Origin: CALIZF01 sp046292445
Lineage (GTDB): Bacteria > Pseudomonadota > Alphaproteobacteria > Rhodobacterales > Rhodobacteraceae
Assembly: GCA_046292445.1 (NCBI GenBank)
Contig: JBKBQT010000018.1
Location: 1 to 64,000 of the forward strand
Reading direction: 5' to 3'
DNA: 64,000 nt
The first letter of the stretch is position 1. Every line of letters starts with the position of its first letter. A program made the position numbers and the translations under genes. Positions 1-7,998 of the stretch are shown here, one piece after another. Below the pieces are notes generated by a model that was not told the origin of the DNA, did no database searches, and saw only the letters and a program-made list of their open reading frames with translations.

Positions 1-740
1 CGCTCGCTGCAATGACCGGGGCGCCGTCGCTCGCGCTCAACCTCGTCGCGCTCGTGCTGGCCGTTCTTGCCGCGATGGCGGTGACGGGGGCGATCGGCTG
101 GGGGTTCGAGCGGGTGATCGTGCGCCCGGTCTATGGCGCGCATCTCAAGCAGATCCTCGTGACGATGGGCGGGCTGATCGTCGCCGAGCAGATGATCTAC
201 GTCATCTGGGGCCCGCACGAGATCTACATCCTGCGGCCCGAGGCGTTCAAGGGCGCGGTCACCTTTGCCGGGGCGGCGCTGGAGCGATACCGCCTCGTCG
301 CGGTCGGCGTCGGACTGGTGGTGTTCGTCGCCATGCGCATGGTCCTGCGGCGCACGAAGATCGGGCTGATCGTCCGCGCCGGCGTCGAGAACCGCGAGAT
401 GGTGCAGGCCATGGGCTACAACATCCGCGCGGTGTTCGTCGGCGTGTTCGTCGCGGGTTCGGCGCTCGCGGGCCTCGGCGGGGTGATGTGGGCGCTCTAC
501 CAGGAGCTCATCACGGCCCATATGGGCAACGAGATCATGATCCTTGTCTTCATCGTCATCATCATCGGCGGCCTCGGGTCGGTCGAGGGCGCCTTCATCG
601 GCGCGCTCATGGTCGGCCTGATGCAGAACTATGTCGCCTTTCTGGAACCCAAGGTCGCCCTGGTGTCGAACATCGCCCTGATGGTGGCGATCCTGATGTG
701 GCGGCCGCAGGGCATGATGCCCGTCATCAAGGTGAAGTGA
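1..740 (+). CDS. livH: Branched-chain amino acid-type ABC transporter permease LivH, 5' truncated by window edge
   Basis: The reading frame is already open at the first base, and the first in-frame ATG (position 12) falls inside what should be a membrane segment, so the true start lies outside the window; about 50 N-terminal residues of a usual 290-300 are missing. The visible part has several hydrophobic spans and the family's cytoplasmic loop (a REMVQAMGYN stretch), followed by a Gly-rich IIIGGLGSVEGA segment typical of LivH. LivH is one of two inner-membrane channel subunits importing branched-chain amino acids or, in Rhodobacterales, often other small carboxylic acids or amides. It is followed after one base by livM. 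The ATPases and binding protein are not in view, so the substrate cannot be named. Confidence 0.9.
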   Translation, partial: LAAMTGAPSLALNLVALVLAVLAAMAVTGAIGWGFERVIVRPVYGAHLKQILVTMGGLIVAEQMIYVIWGPHEIYILRPEAFKGAVTFAGAALERYRLVAVGVGLVVFVAMRMVLRRTKIGLIVRAGVENREMVQAMGYNIRAVFVGVFVAGSALAGLGGVMWALYQELITAHMGNEIMILVFIVIIIGGLGSVEGAFIGALMVGLMQNYVAFLEPKVALVSNIALMVAILMWRPQGMMPVIKVK

Positions 741-741
741 C

Positions 742-1794
742 ATGATGATCCTGTCCGGCGACCGCCCTCGCTCGCCCGTCCTCGCGGCGCTCCTGATCGT
801 GATCGGGCTGTCGCTGCTGCTGGCGCCGTTCCTCTTCCCCGGCTCGCGCGCGCTCGAGACGGCGGCGCGGATCGCGATCTTCATCGTGCTCGTCGCATCC
901 TATGACCTGATGCTGGGCTATGCCGGCATCGTCAGCTTTGCCCATACGATGTTCTTCGGCCTTGGCGCCTATGGCGTGGCGCTGGCGACCGTCCACCTCG
1001 GGCGCGGCTGGGACGCGCTGGCGATCGGCACGCTCGCCGGGGTGACGGTGGCGGTCGCGCTGGCCTTCGTCATCGCGCTGTTCAGCCTGCGGGTGCGGGC
1101 GATCTTCTTTGCCATGATCACGCTCGCCGTCGCCTCGGCCGTCGCGGTGCTGGTCTCGCAGCTCTCCTGGCTGACGGGCGGCGAGGACGGGATGAACATC
1201 CAGATCCCGCGCGAACTCACCCCCGCCTACCGGCCGTTCGAGGGCGAGGTGCTGGGCCTTCGCATCACCGGGCGGCACCTCAACTACTGGCTGGTGGTGC
1301 TGACCTCGGCGGCGCTCTTCCTGCTGCTGCTGCGCATCGTCAATTCGCCCTTCGGCCGCGTGTTGCAGGCGATCCGCGAAAACGCCTTTCGGGCCGAGGC
1401 GGTGGGCTATCGCGTCGTCCTCTATCGCACCGCCGCGACCTGCATCGCGGCGGCCGTCGCCGCGCTCGCCGGCGCGCTGTTCGCGATCTGGCTGCGCTAT
1501 GTCGGGCCGGGCACGACGCTCAGCCTCGAGATCATGATCGACATCCTGCTGATGGTGGTGATCGGCGGCATGGGCACGATCTGGGGCGCAGTGCTGGGCG
1601 CGACGCTGTTCGTGCTCGCGCAGAACTATCTGCAGGACCTGATGGGCCGCGCGGCGACGGCAACCGAGGGCCTGCCGCTGATCCCCGACCTTCTGAACCC
1701 CGACCGCTGGCTCCTGTGGCTCGGGGTGCTGTTCATCCTGTCGGTCTATTTCTTTCCCACCGGCATCGTCGGCCGGCTGCGCGCGCGGGGCTGA
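742..1794 (+). CDS. livM: Branched-chain amino acid-type ABC transporter permease LivM
   Basis: A 350-residue, strongly hydrophobic protein with the LivM pattern: long N-terminal membrane spans, a YDLMLGYAGIVSFAHTMFFG segment near residues 54-73 and an EAVGYR loop near residue 220, then a VIGGMGTIWGAVLGA segment. It pairs with LivH to form the permease of an ABC importer. Its ATG starts one base after the livH stop, and a second ATG follows directly, so the start is certain to within one codon. No ATP-binding gene follows, which means the ATPases must lie upstream of livH or elsewhere. Confidence 0.92.
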   Translation: MMILSGDRPRSPVLAALLIVIGLSLLLAPFLFPGSRALETAARIAIFIVLVASYDLMLGYAGIVSFAHTMFFGLGAYGVALATVHLGRGWDALAIGTLAGVTVAVALAFVIALFSLRVRAIFFAMITLAVASAVAVLVSQLSWLTGGEDGMNIQIPRELTPAYRPFEGEVLGLRITGRHLNYWLVVLTSAALFLLLLRIVNSPFGRVLQAIRENAFRAEAVGYRVVLYRTAATCIAAAVAALAGALFAIWLRYVGPGTTLSLEIMIDILLMVVIGGMGTIWGAVLGATLFVLAQNYLQDLMGRAATATEGLPLIPDLLNPDRWLLWLGVLFILSVYFFPTGIVGRLRARG

Positions 1795-1797
1795 GCC

Positions 1798-2550
1798 GTG
1801 GCGACGATCCTCTGCCTGCACGGCTGGACGATGGATTGCCGCGTCTGGGCCGATGCCGCCCGCCGCCTTGCCCCGCCGTTCCGCGTGCTGGCGCCCGACC
1901 TGCCGGGGCACGGGGCGGCGCGCGGGCATGCCCTGTCCATCGACGGCGCGGCCGAGGCGCTTGCCGCAGTCGTCGCAGCCGAGGGGCGCGTGACGCTTGT
2001 CGGCTGGTCGATGGGCGCCACCGTGGCCTGGCGCTATCTTGCGCGGTTCGGCCCGGCGCGCGTGGCCGGGATGGTCGCGCTGGACATGAGCCCCCGCGTG
2101 CTCAACGGACCCGGCTGGTCGCTGGGGCTGCGCGGGGCGGACGGCGCGGCGCCGGCCAAGGTTGCCTGGCTGCGGGGCCGCTGGCCCGAGGCGGCGCCGA
2201 TGATCGCGCACGGGATGTATGGCGCGGCGGGCACCGCGCCGCTGCTGCCACGGGCCGAGGCCGAGGCGCGCATCGCCGCCTGCGATCCGGCCGCGATGGC
2301 CGAGGTCTGGGCCTCGCTCCTCGAGGCGGACGAGCGGCGGACGGTGGCGCGGCTGGCGGTGCCGATGCTGGTCATCCACGGCGCGCAGAGCCGCCTCTAT
2401 CCGGCCGCCACCGCCGAATGGCTCGAGGCGGCGGCACCCCGGGCGACGCGGGTCTGCTTCGCCGCCTCGGGGCATTCCCCGCATCTCGAGGAACCGGAAC
2501 GCTTTGCCGATATCCTCGGCGCCTTCGCCGCCGCGCTTCAGCCGACCTGA
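1798..2550 (+). CDS. Alpha/beta hydrolase, BioH/menaquinone-esterase-like size
   Basis: A 250-residue alpha/beta hydrolase starting with GTG three bases after livM, so probably co-transcribed with the permeases. Visible landmarks are the oxyanion-hole LHGW near residue 6, the nucleophile elbow GWSMGA (Ser near residue 70), an acid-bearing strand ending VIHGAQS, and a late catalytic His in ASGHSPHLEEP. The size and cap-domain length resemble BioH and other small carboxylesterases. It may release the substrate imported by the neighbouring transporter from an ester, but that is inference. The 3' end overlaps the convergent aroC by 13 bases. Confidence 0.8.
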   Translation: MATILCLHGWTMDCRVWADAARRLAPPFRVLAPDLPGHGAARGHALSIDGAAEALAAVVAAEGRVTLVGWSMGATVAWRYLARFGPARVAGMVALDMSPRVLNGPGWSLGLRGADGAAPAKVAWLRGRWPEAAPMIAHGMYGAAGTAPLLPRAEAEARIAACDPAAMAEVWASLLEADERRTVARLAVPMLVIHGAQSRLYPAATAEWLEAAAPRATRVCFAASGHSPHLEEPERFADILGAFAAALQPT

Positions 2551-3638
2551 CCGCGCCGCCCGCCCGTCTGCCCCCGGTCGCGCAGCAGATGGTCGAGCAG
2601 CACACAGGCCATCATCGCCTCGCCCACCGGCACCGCACGGATCCCGACGCAAGGGTCATGGCGGCCCTTCGTCACCACCTCGGCATCCGTGCCGGCCGAC
2701 GTGACAGTGTTGCGCGGGGTCAGGATCGAGGATGTCGGCTTGACCGCGAACCGCACGACGATCGGCTGGCCGGTCGAGATGCCGCCGAGGATGCCGCCCG
2801 CCCGGTTCGACCCGAACCCGATCCCGCCGCCCGCCATCCGCATCTCGTCCGCGTTCTGGCTGCCGCGCAGCGCCGCTGCGGCCATGCCTTCGCCGATCTC
2901 CACCCCCTTGACGGCATTGATCCCCATCATCGCCGCCGCAAGATCGGCGTCGAGCTTGCCGTAGAGCGGCGCCCCGAGACCCGGCGGAACGCCCGTCGCC
3001 GTCACCTCGATCACCGCACCGATGCTGTCGCCGGCCTTGCGCAGGGCGTCGAGCGTTTCGGCCCAGCGGGCGGCGGCGGCGGCATCGGGGCACCAGAACG
3101 GGTTGCGGTCGATCTCGGCATCGTCGAAGGCGGCTCGGTCGGCGGCATCCGCACCCATCTGCGTCATGCAGCCCCGGATCGCGAGGCCCGGCACCAGCAC
3201 GGCGAGCGCAGCGCGCGCAACCGCGCCAGCCGCCACGCGCGCAGCCGTCTCGCGCGCCGAAGATCGCCCGCCCCCGCGCGGATCGCGCAGGCCGTATTTC
3301 AGATGATAGGTCAGATCCGCATGGCCGGGCCGGAACGTGCCCGCGATGGCGGCATAATCCTTGGACCGCTGATCGGTGTTCTCGATCATCAGACTGATCG
3401 GCGTGCCTGTCGTATGGCCCTCGAACACGCCCGACAGGATGCGCACCGCATCATCCTCGCGCCGCTGGGTCGTGTAGCGGCTGGTGCCGGGCCGGCGACG
3501 GTCGAGCCAGGGCTGGATGTCGCCCTCGGTCAGCGCGATCCCCGGCGGACAACCATCCACGATGCAGCCGAGCGCGGCCCCGTGGCTTTCGCCCCAGGTG
3601 GTCACGCGGAAGAGATGGCCGAAAGTATTGTGGCTCAT
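2538..3638 (-). CDS. aroC: Chorismate synthase
   Basis: A 366-residue chorismate synthase, which makes chorismate from 5-enolpyruvylshikimate-3-phosphate with reduced FMN, the last common step of aromatic amino acid synthesis. The start chosen is the ATG giving MSHNTFGHLFRVTTWGESHG, the standard N-terminus; a longer frame adds 11 unrelated residues. The GESHG motif, the GGGRSSARETAARVA signature near residue 130 and the MGGISTGQPI-like region (here GGISTGQPIVVRF) are all intact, and length is normal. It is monocistronic as far as seen. Its promoter must lie in the 308-base divergent spacer it shares with thiB, which holds two long palindromes. Confidence 0.97.
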   Translation of the reverse strand: MSHNTFGHLFRVTTWGESHGAALGCIVDGCPPGIALTEGDIQPWLDRRRPGTSRYTTQRREDDAVRILSGVFEGHTTGTPISLMIENTDQRSKDYAAIAGTFRPGHADLTYHLKYGLRDPRGGGRSSARETAARVAAGAVARAALAVLVPGLAIRGCMTQMGADAADRAAFDDAEIDRNPFWCPDAAAAARWAETLDALRKAGDSIGAVIEVTATGVPPGLGAPLYGKLDADLAAAMMGINAVKGVEIGEGMAAAALRGSQNADEMRMAGGGIGFGSNRAGGILGGISTGQPIVVRFAVKPTSSILTPRNTVTSAGTDAEVVTKGRHDPCVGIRAVPVGEAMMACVLLDHLLRDRGQTGGRRGQVG

Positions 3639-3688
3639 GGCGGTGCTCCTGCATCGCGGGGTAAACCGCAATCGATGGCGCTGGGGAA

Positions 3689-3714
3689 GAAGAATTTTCG
3701 TACGAAAATTCTTC
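3689..3714. promoter_or_regulatory. 26-bp perfect palindrome with TTTCG-TA-CGAAA core
   Basis: Every base from 3689 to 3714 pairs with its mirror partner around the central GTAC. It is AT-rich inside very GC-rich DNA. It lies 51-76 bp upstream of the aroC start and upstream of the thiB promoter, so it could be an operator, an aroC leader hairpin, or a dispersed intergenic repeat. No T-tract follows, which argues against a simple terminator. Confidence 0.7.
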
Positions 3715-3734
3715 CTGCCGCAGGACCGCCGCCG

Positions 3735-3760
3735 TGCGATCTTTCGGACGAAAGATCGCA
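3735..3760. promoter_or_regulatory. Second palindrome, 12-bp arms with CTTTCG-GA-CGAAAG core
   Basis: Arms 3735-3746 and 3749-3760 are exact inverted copies separated by GA. The inner TTTCG/CGAAA is the same as in the palindrome centred 46 bp to the left, but the outer arm bases differ and still pair. It ends just before the -35 box proposed for the thiB transcript. Confidence 0.7.
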
Positions 3761-3763
3761 GGC

Positions 3764-3791
3764 TTGCAGCCGGCGCGCGGCATGCTATCCT
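3764..3791 (+). promoter_or_regulatory. Candidate sigma-70 promoter for the thiBPQ transcript
   Basis: TTGCAG (3764-3769) and TATCCT (3786-3791) are 16 bases apart. A start about 7-10 bases after the second box would place the 5' end right at the start of the TPP riboswitch at about 3801. Only the boxes and spacing are seen; there is no direct proof. Confidence 0.5.
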
Positions 3792-3800
3792 TTTTATTGC

Positions 3801-3880
3801 CTCGGGGTGCCCGGCGACGGGCTGAGATGCGGCAACGCGAACCCGTTGAACCTGAACCGGTTAGGACCGGCGGAGGGAAG
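3801..3880 (+). promoter_or_regulatory. TPP riboswitch (THI element) of thiBPQ
   Basis: The conserved blocks of the thiamine pyrophosphate aptamer appear in order: GGGGTGC (3804-3810), GCTGAGAT (3821-3828), ACCCGTTGAACCTGA (3841-3855) and a GGTTAGGACCGGCGGAGGGAA block (from 3859). It sits in the leader of the thiamine transporter thiB, about 66 bases before its ATG. By analogy with Gram-negative THI elements it should lower expression when TPP is plentiful, most likely by blocking translation, since no run of T follows. The identification is from conserved sequence blocks; the fold was not computed. Confidence 0.95.
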
Positions 3881-3946
3881 GTGACCGGGCGCGCATCGCG
3901 TTCCCCCACGTTCCGACCCCGCCCGTCGCATGTGGAGGAACGACCG

Positions 3947-4936
3947 ATGAAAACCCTTCTCACTGCCGCGGGATTCTCGACGCTTGCCGTGATGGCGGCG
4001 GCCGAGACACCTGTGGTTACGGTGCTCACCTACGACAGCTTCGTATCCGACTGGGGCCCCGGCCCGGTCGTCAAGGGGGCGTTCGAAGCGACCTGCGGCT
4101 GCACCCTGCGCCTGATCGGCGCCGGCGACGGTGCGGCGCTGCTGGCCCGCGTGCGGCTGGAGGCCGGGCGGGGCGGCGCGGATGTCGTGCTGGGGCTCGA
4201 TACCAATCTCGTCGCTGCGGCCGCGGCAACCGGCCTGTTCGCGCCTCACGGGGTGACACCGCCGCCGCTCGCGTTGCCGGTTGCCTGGGACGACCCGCTG
4301 TTTCTGCCCTATGACTGGGGCTGGTTCGCCTTTGTCCACGACAGGACGCGCCTGCCGGCGGCCCCGGCGAGCTTTGAGGCCCTCGCCGCATCCGACGTGT
4401 CGATCGTCATCCAGGACCCGCGGTCCTCGACGCCCGGCCTCGGCCTCGTGATGTGGATCGAGGCGGCCTATGGCGAACGGGCCGGCGCGATCTGGGCCGG
4501 ACTTGCGGACAACATCGTCACGGTCACGCCGGGCTGGTCCGAGGCCTATGGCCTGTTCCTTGCCGGCGAGGCGGACATGGTGCTGTCCTACACCACCTCG
4601 CCGGCCTATCACGCCATCGCCGAGGGCGATGCGACCAAGGCCGCGGCGCCGTTTTCCGAGGGACATTACCTCCAGATCGAGGTGGCGGGTCTCCTCGCCG
4701 CGGCGCCGCAGCCCGATCTTGCGCGCGATTTCCTGCGCTTCATGCTGACCGAGGGCTTTCAGGACGCGATACCGCAGACCAACTGGATGTATCCGGCCGT
4801 CACGCCGCCCGGCGGGTTGCCGGCGGGGTTCGACACCCTGATCCGGCCCGAGGTGTCGCTGCTGCTTCCCCCGGACGAGGCCGAGGCCCGGCGGGCCGCG
4901 GCGATCGAGACATGGCGCGCGGCGCTGGCGCGCTAG
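3947..4936 (+). CDS. thiB: Thiamine ABC transporter, periplasmic binding protein ThiB
   Basis: A 329-residue secreted binding protein that captures thiamine or its phosphates in the periplasm. The ATG at 3947 has a GGAGGA site 7 bases ahead and begins a signal peptide (MKTLLTAAGFSTLAVMAAA); the mature part opens with VVTVLTYDSFVSDWGPGP, the usual ThiB start, and contains the LGLDTN and VSYTTSPAYH-like stretch (LSYTTSPAYH) of the family. In-frame codons continue upstream through the riboswitch but are leader. The gene sits under a TPP riboswitch and is followed by thiP, which overlaps its end, so repression by TPP is expected for the whole set. Confidence 0.95.
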   Translation: MKTLLTAAGFSTLAVMAAAETPVVTVLTYDSFVSDWGPGPVVKGAFEATCGCTLRLIGAGDGAALLARVRLEAGRGGADVVLGLDTNLVAAAAATGLFAPHGVTPPPLALPVAWDDPLFLPYDWGWFAFVHDRTRLPAAPASFEALAASDVSIVIQDPRSSTPGLGLVMWIEAAYGERAGAIWAGLADNIVTVTPGWSEAYGLFLAGEADMVLSYTTSPAYHAIAEGDATKAAAPFSEGHYLQIEVAGLLAAAPQPDLARDFLRFMLTEGFQDAIPQTNWMYPAVTPPGGLPAGFDTLIRPEVSLLLPPDEAEARRAAAIETWRAALAR

Positions 4937-6459
4937 GGCGCGCCGTGCCGGCTGTGGTCGCGGCGCTGGTCGCCGCAGTCGTGCTCGGCACGCTCGGGGT
5001 CGTTGCCCTGCAGGCTTGGGCGGTGCCGCGGCTCGGCACGGCGGACCATGCCGCGTTGCGGTTCACGCTGATGCAGGCTGCCCTGTCGGCGGGGCTGTCG
5101 GTGGCACTGGCCGTTCCCGTGGCCCGCGCACTGGCGCGGCGGCGCTTTGTGGGGCGAGGGGCGTTCCTTGCCCTGCTCGGGGCGCCGTTCCTGCTGCCGG
5201 GTCTCGTGGCGGTGCTCGGCCTGCTCGCGGTCTACGGGCGGGGCGGCTGGGTCAACGCCGGGCTTGCCGCGGCGGGCCTGCCGGGCTTCAGCCCCTATGG
5301 CGCGCAGGGCGTGATCCTCGCGCATGTGTTCCTGAACCTGCCGCTTGCGGTGCGGATGATCCTGACCGGCTGGGCCGCGGTGCCGGGCGAGCGGTTCCGG
5401 CTGGCCGCCGCGCTTGGTTTCACGCCGGCGGCCGTCTGGCGGCATATCGAGATGCCGATGCTCCGCGCGGTGCTGCCGGGGGCGATGCTTGCAGTGTTCC
5501 TGATCTGCCTGACATCCTTTGCGGTGGCGTTGACGATGGGCGGCGGGCCGCGGGCGACGACCGTGGAACTGGCGATCTATCAGGCGATCCGCTTCGAGTT
5601 CGACCTTCCCCGCGCGGCGGCGCTTGCAGCGGCGCAGGCGGCGCTTTGCGCCGCGGCGGCCCTGGCGGCCGGCGCTCTCGCGGCACCCTCGGGTCTTGCG
5701 GGCGGCCTCGACCGCGTGACGGAACGCTGGGACGCGGCATCGCCGCGCCTGCGCGCGCTCGATGCGGCCGTTCTGGTCGCGGCCGGGGTATTCCTCGCCG
5801 CGCCGCTCGGGGCCGTGATGCTGCGCGGGCTGGGCGGGCTTGCGGTCATGCCCGATGCGGTCTGGCCGGCCGCCCTGCGCAGCCTTGCCATGGCGATCCC
5901 GGCCGCGCTGCTGGGCGTCGCTGCGGCGCTGGCGCTGGCGATCGGCGCGGCGCGGGCGCGGTGGGTCGAAGTGGCGGGGATGCTGCCGCTGGCCGCCTCG
6001 CCGCTGGTGCTCGGAACCGGGCTGTTCCTTGTGGTCTTTCCGCTTGTCGATCCGGCGGCCGTGGCCTTGCCGGTCGCGGCGCTGGTCAACGCGATGCTCG
6101 CCCTGCCCTTTGCGCTGCGCCTGCTTCTGCCGGCGCTGCGCGAAGTGGCAACGACCGACGGGCGGCTCGCCGCAGCGCTGGGGTTGCCGGCGGCTGTGCG
6201 GCTGCGCCGGGTGATCCTGCCGCGTTTGCGCCGCCCGCTCGGCCTTGCGCTCGGGCTGAGTGCGGCGCTGGCGGCGGGCGATCTTGGCGCCATCGCACTT
6301 TTCGCGCGCGAAGGCGGCGAGACTTTGCCGCTGCTGATGCAGCGCCTGATGGGGGCGTACCGGATGGAGGCGGCGGCGGGCGTTGCGCTGGTGCTCGCGG
6401 GCCTCGCCTTTGCACTCTTCGCCGCCTGCGATACCTGGGGACGCCATGCTGACGCTTGA
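4912..6459 (+). CDS. thiP: Thiamine ABC transporter, permease ThiP
   Basis: A 515-residue membrane protein with two fused permease halves and about twelve hydrophobic spans, as in ThiP. Each half carries the ATPase-contacting EAA-type loop: LAAALGFTPAAVWRHIEMP in the first half and LAAALGLPAAVRLRRVILP in the second. The ATG at 4912 overlaps the end of thiB by 25 bases; a GTG at 4945 is an alternative start that removes 11 residues. Together with ThiB and ThiQ it forms a complete thiamine importer. Codon use and GC content match its neighbours. Confidence 0.93.
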   Translation: MARGAGALGRAVPAVVAALVAAVVLGTLGVVALQAWAVPRLGTADHAALRFTLMQAALSAGLSVALAVPVARALARRRFVGRGAFLALLGAPFLLPGLVAVLGLLAVYGRGGWVNAGLAAAGLPGFSPYGAQGVILAHVFLNLPLAVRMILTGWAAVPGERFRLAAALGFTPAAVWRHIEMPMLRAVLPGAMLAVFLICLTSFAVALTMGGGPRATTVELAIYQAIRFEFDLPRAAALAAAQAALCAAAALAAGALAAPSGLAGGLDRVTERWDAASPRLRALDAAVLVAAGVFLAAPLGAVMLRGLGGLAVMPDAVWPAALRSLAMAIPAALLGVAAALALAIGAARARWVEVAGMLPLAASPLVLGTGLFLVVFPLVDPAAVALPVAALVNAMLALPFALRLLLPALREVATTDGRLAAALGLPAAVRLRRVILPRLRRPLGLALGLSAALAAGDLGAIALFAREGGETLPLLMQRLMGAYRMEAAAGVALVLAGLAFALFAACDTWGRHADA

Positions 6460-7159
6460 GGGCGTGCAGATCGTGGCGGGCGGGTTCCGTCTGTGCGCCG
6501 ACTTTGCCGTTGCGCCGGGCGCGCGGGTTGCGGTCATCGGGCCGTCGGGGGCGGGAAAATCGACCCTTCTGATGGCGATCGCGGGGTTTCAGCCGCTGGC
6601 AGCGGGGCGGATCGCGTGGAACGGAGCCGACCTCGCGCCCTTGCCGCCCGGGCGCCGCCCGGTCGGGATCCTGTTTCAGGACAACAACCTCTTTCCCCAC
6701 ATGACGCTCGCCGACAACCTCGGCCTCGCGCTCGACCCGCGCCTGCGGCTGGGCGCCGGCCAAAGGGCGCAAGTTGCGGCGGCGCTGGACCGGGTGGGGC
6801 TCGCGGGCCGGGGCGGCGACCGGCCGGGCGCGCTGTCGGGCGGCGAGCAGGGGCGGGCGGCTCTGGCGCGGGTGCTTCTGCGGCCGCGGCCCGTCCTGCT
6901 GCTGGACGAGCCCTTTGCCGCGCTGGGACCGGGCCTGCGCGCCGACATGCTGCTGCTTGTCCGCGACGTGGCGGCCGAGGCCGGCGCGCTGACGCTGCTC
7001 GTCACGCATGACCCCGGCGAGGCGGCCCGCTTTGCCGAGGCGGCCGTGTTCGTCGTTGCCGGGCATGCCGCGGCGCCGGTGCCGGCGGCCGGCCTGTTTG
7101 CGGATCCGCCGCCGGCGCTGGCCGCCTACCTCGGAGAATGGAAGACCCCGCCCGTTTAG
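6446..7159 (+). CDS. thiQ: Thiamine ABC transporter, ATP-binding protein ThiQ
   Basis: A 237-residue ABC ATPase powering ThiBP. Walker A GPSGAGKST lies at about residues 32-40, the Q-loop at FQDNNLFPHMT, the signature as LSGGEQ (Gln at the last position as usual), Walker B as VLLLDEPFAAL and the switch His in VTHD. The ATG at 6446 overlaps the thiP end by 14 bases, implying translational coupling. Its TAG stop lies inside a GC-rich hairpin that probably ends the transcript. Confidence 0.94.
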   Translation: MLTLEGVQIVAGGFRLCADFAVAPGARVAVIGPSGAGKSTLLMAIAGFQPLAAGRIAWNGADLAPLPPGRRPVGILFQDNNLFPHMTLADNLGLALDPRLRLGAGQRAQVAAALDRVGLAGRGGDRPGALSGGEQGRAALARVLLRPRPVLLLDEPFAALGPGLRADMLLLVRDVAAEAGALTLLVTHDPGEAARFAEAAVFVVAGHAAAPVPAAGLFADPPPALAAYLGEWKTPPV

Positions 7160-7167
7160 GGGCGGGG
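7146..7167. terminator. Hairpin between convergent thiQ and petC
   Basis: CCCCGCCC (7146-7153) and GGGCGGGG (7160-7167) form an 8-bp stem with a 6-base loop that contains the thiQ stop codon. It stands between two convergent operons and could serve both. There is no T-tract on either strand, so it may act with Rho or as an RNA-end stabiliser. Confidence 0.55.
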
Positions 7168-7193
7168 CCATCCTGTCAGACCGGCAGGGAAAG

Positions 7194-7988
7194 TCAGGCG
7201 GGCTGCTTCTTGCCCTTGACCCCCGCCCAGAGCCGCTTGTTGGTCAGGTAGAGAAGCACCGACAGCACGGTGAGGAAGATCACCGAGGTGAATCCGGCCT
7301 GCTTGCGGGCCATCATCTTGGGCTCGGCCGTCCACATCAGGAAGGCCGCGACATCGACCGCCATGGACTCGACCGAGTTGGACGAACCATCGGCGAATTC
7401 GACGCTCTCGTCATAGAGCGGCGGGGCCATCGCGATCCAGCCGCCGGGAAAGGCGGTGTTCTCGTAGAAGATAGACCCTGCTTCTTCCTTTTCCTCGCCG
7501 GTATAGCCTGTCAGCAGCGACGCGATGTATTCCGGCCCGCCGGTGCCCCGGAACAGTTGCGCCAGACCCGTGCCATAGGGACCATGGAACCCGGCCCGCG
7601 CCTTGGCCATCAGGCTGAGATCGGGCGCCGTTTCAAGCGCCGATTCGGGGAAGTGATCGGTGGTCGCCCGGGGGCGGAACTCGTCGATCGAGGGATCGAA
7701 GATTTCGAAATTCGCCGCATAGGCGCGCACCTGGTCGGCCGGAAGCTGCGGCCCGCCGGCATCGCCGAGCGTGCGCAGCGGCACGAACTTGAGGCCGTGG
7801 CAGGCCGCGCAGACCTCGGTATAGACCTGCAGGCCGCGCTGGAGCTGCATCCGGTCATAGGTGCCGAACGGACCTTCGAACGAGAAGGAATAATCGTGCA
7901 CATGCCCCAGATCGCCGGCTGCAAGTGCCGCCCCGCCCGCGCCGAGGGCGAGGGCGGCGGCGAGAGTTGCGGATTTCAGGATGTTCAT
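7194..7988 (-). CDS. petC: Cytochrome c1 of the bc1 complex
   Basis: A 264-residue cytochrome c1: signal peptide (MNILKSATLAAALALGAGGAALAA), the covalent haem site CAACH near residue 56, a long soluble domain, and a single C-terminal membrane anchor (VIFLTVLSVLLYL) followed by a basic tail. It passes electrons from the Rieske centre to soluble cytochrome c2. A Met ligand is plausible in the WIAMAPPL region. It is the last gene of the petABC operon and begins 10 bases after petB ends. Length matches Rhodobacter c1. Confidence 0.97.
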   Translation of the reverse strand: MNILKSATLAAALALGAGGAALAAGDLGHVHDYSFSFEGPFGTYDRMQLQRGLQVYTEVCAACHGLKFVPLRTLGDAGGPQLPADQVRAYAANFEIFDPSIDEFRPRATTDHFPESALETAPDLSLMAKARAGFHGPYGTGLAQLFRGTGGPEYIASLLTGYTGEEKEEAGSIFYENTAFPGGWIAMAPPLYDESVEFADGSSNSVESMAVDVAAFLMWTAEPKMMARKQAGFTSVIFLTVLSVLLYLTNKRLWAGVKGKKQPA

Positions 7989-7998
7989 CGGTTACCCC

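Noticed and set aside
727..2652. A 641-codon open frame on the minus strand
   Set aside because: Antisense to livM and the hydrolase; no motif, Arg/Asp/Gln-rich.
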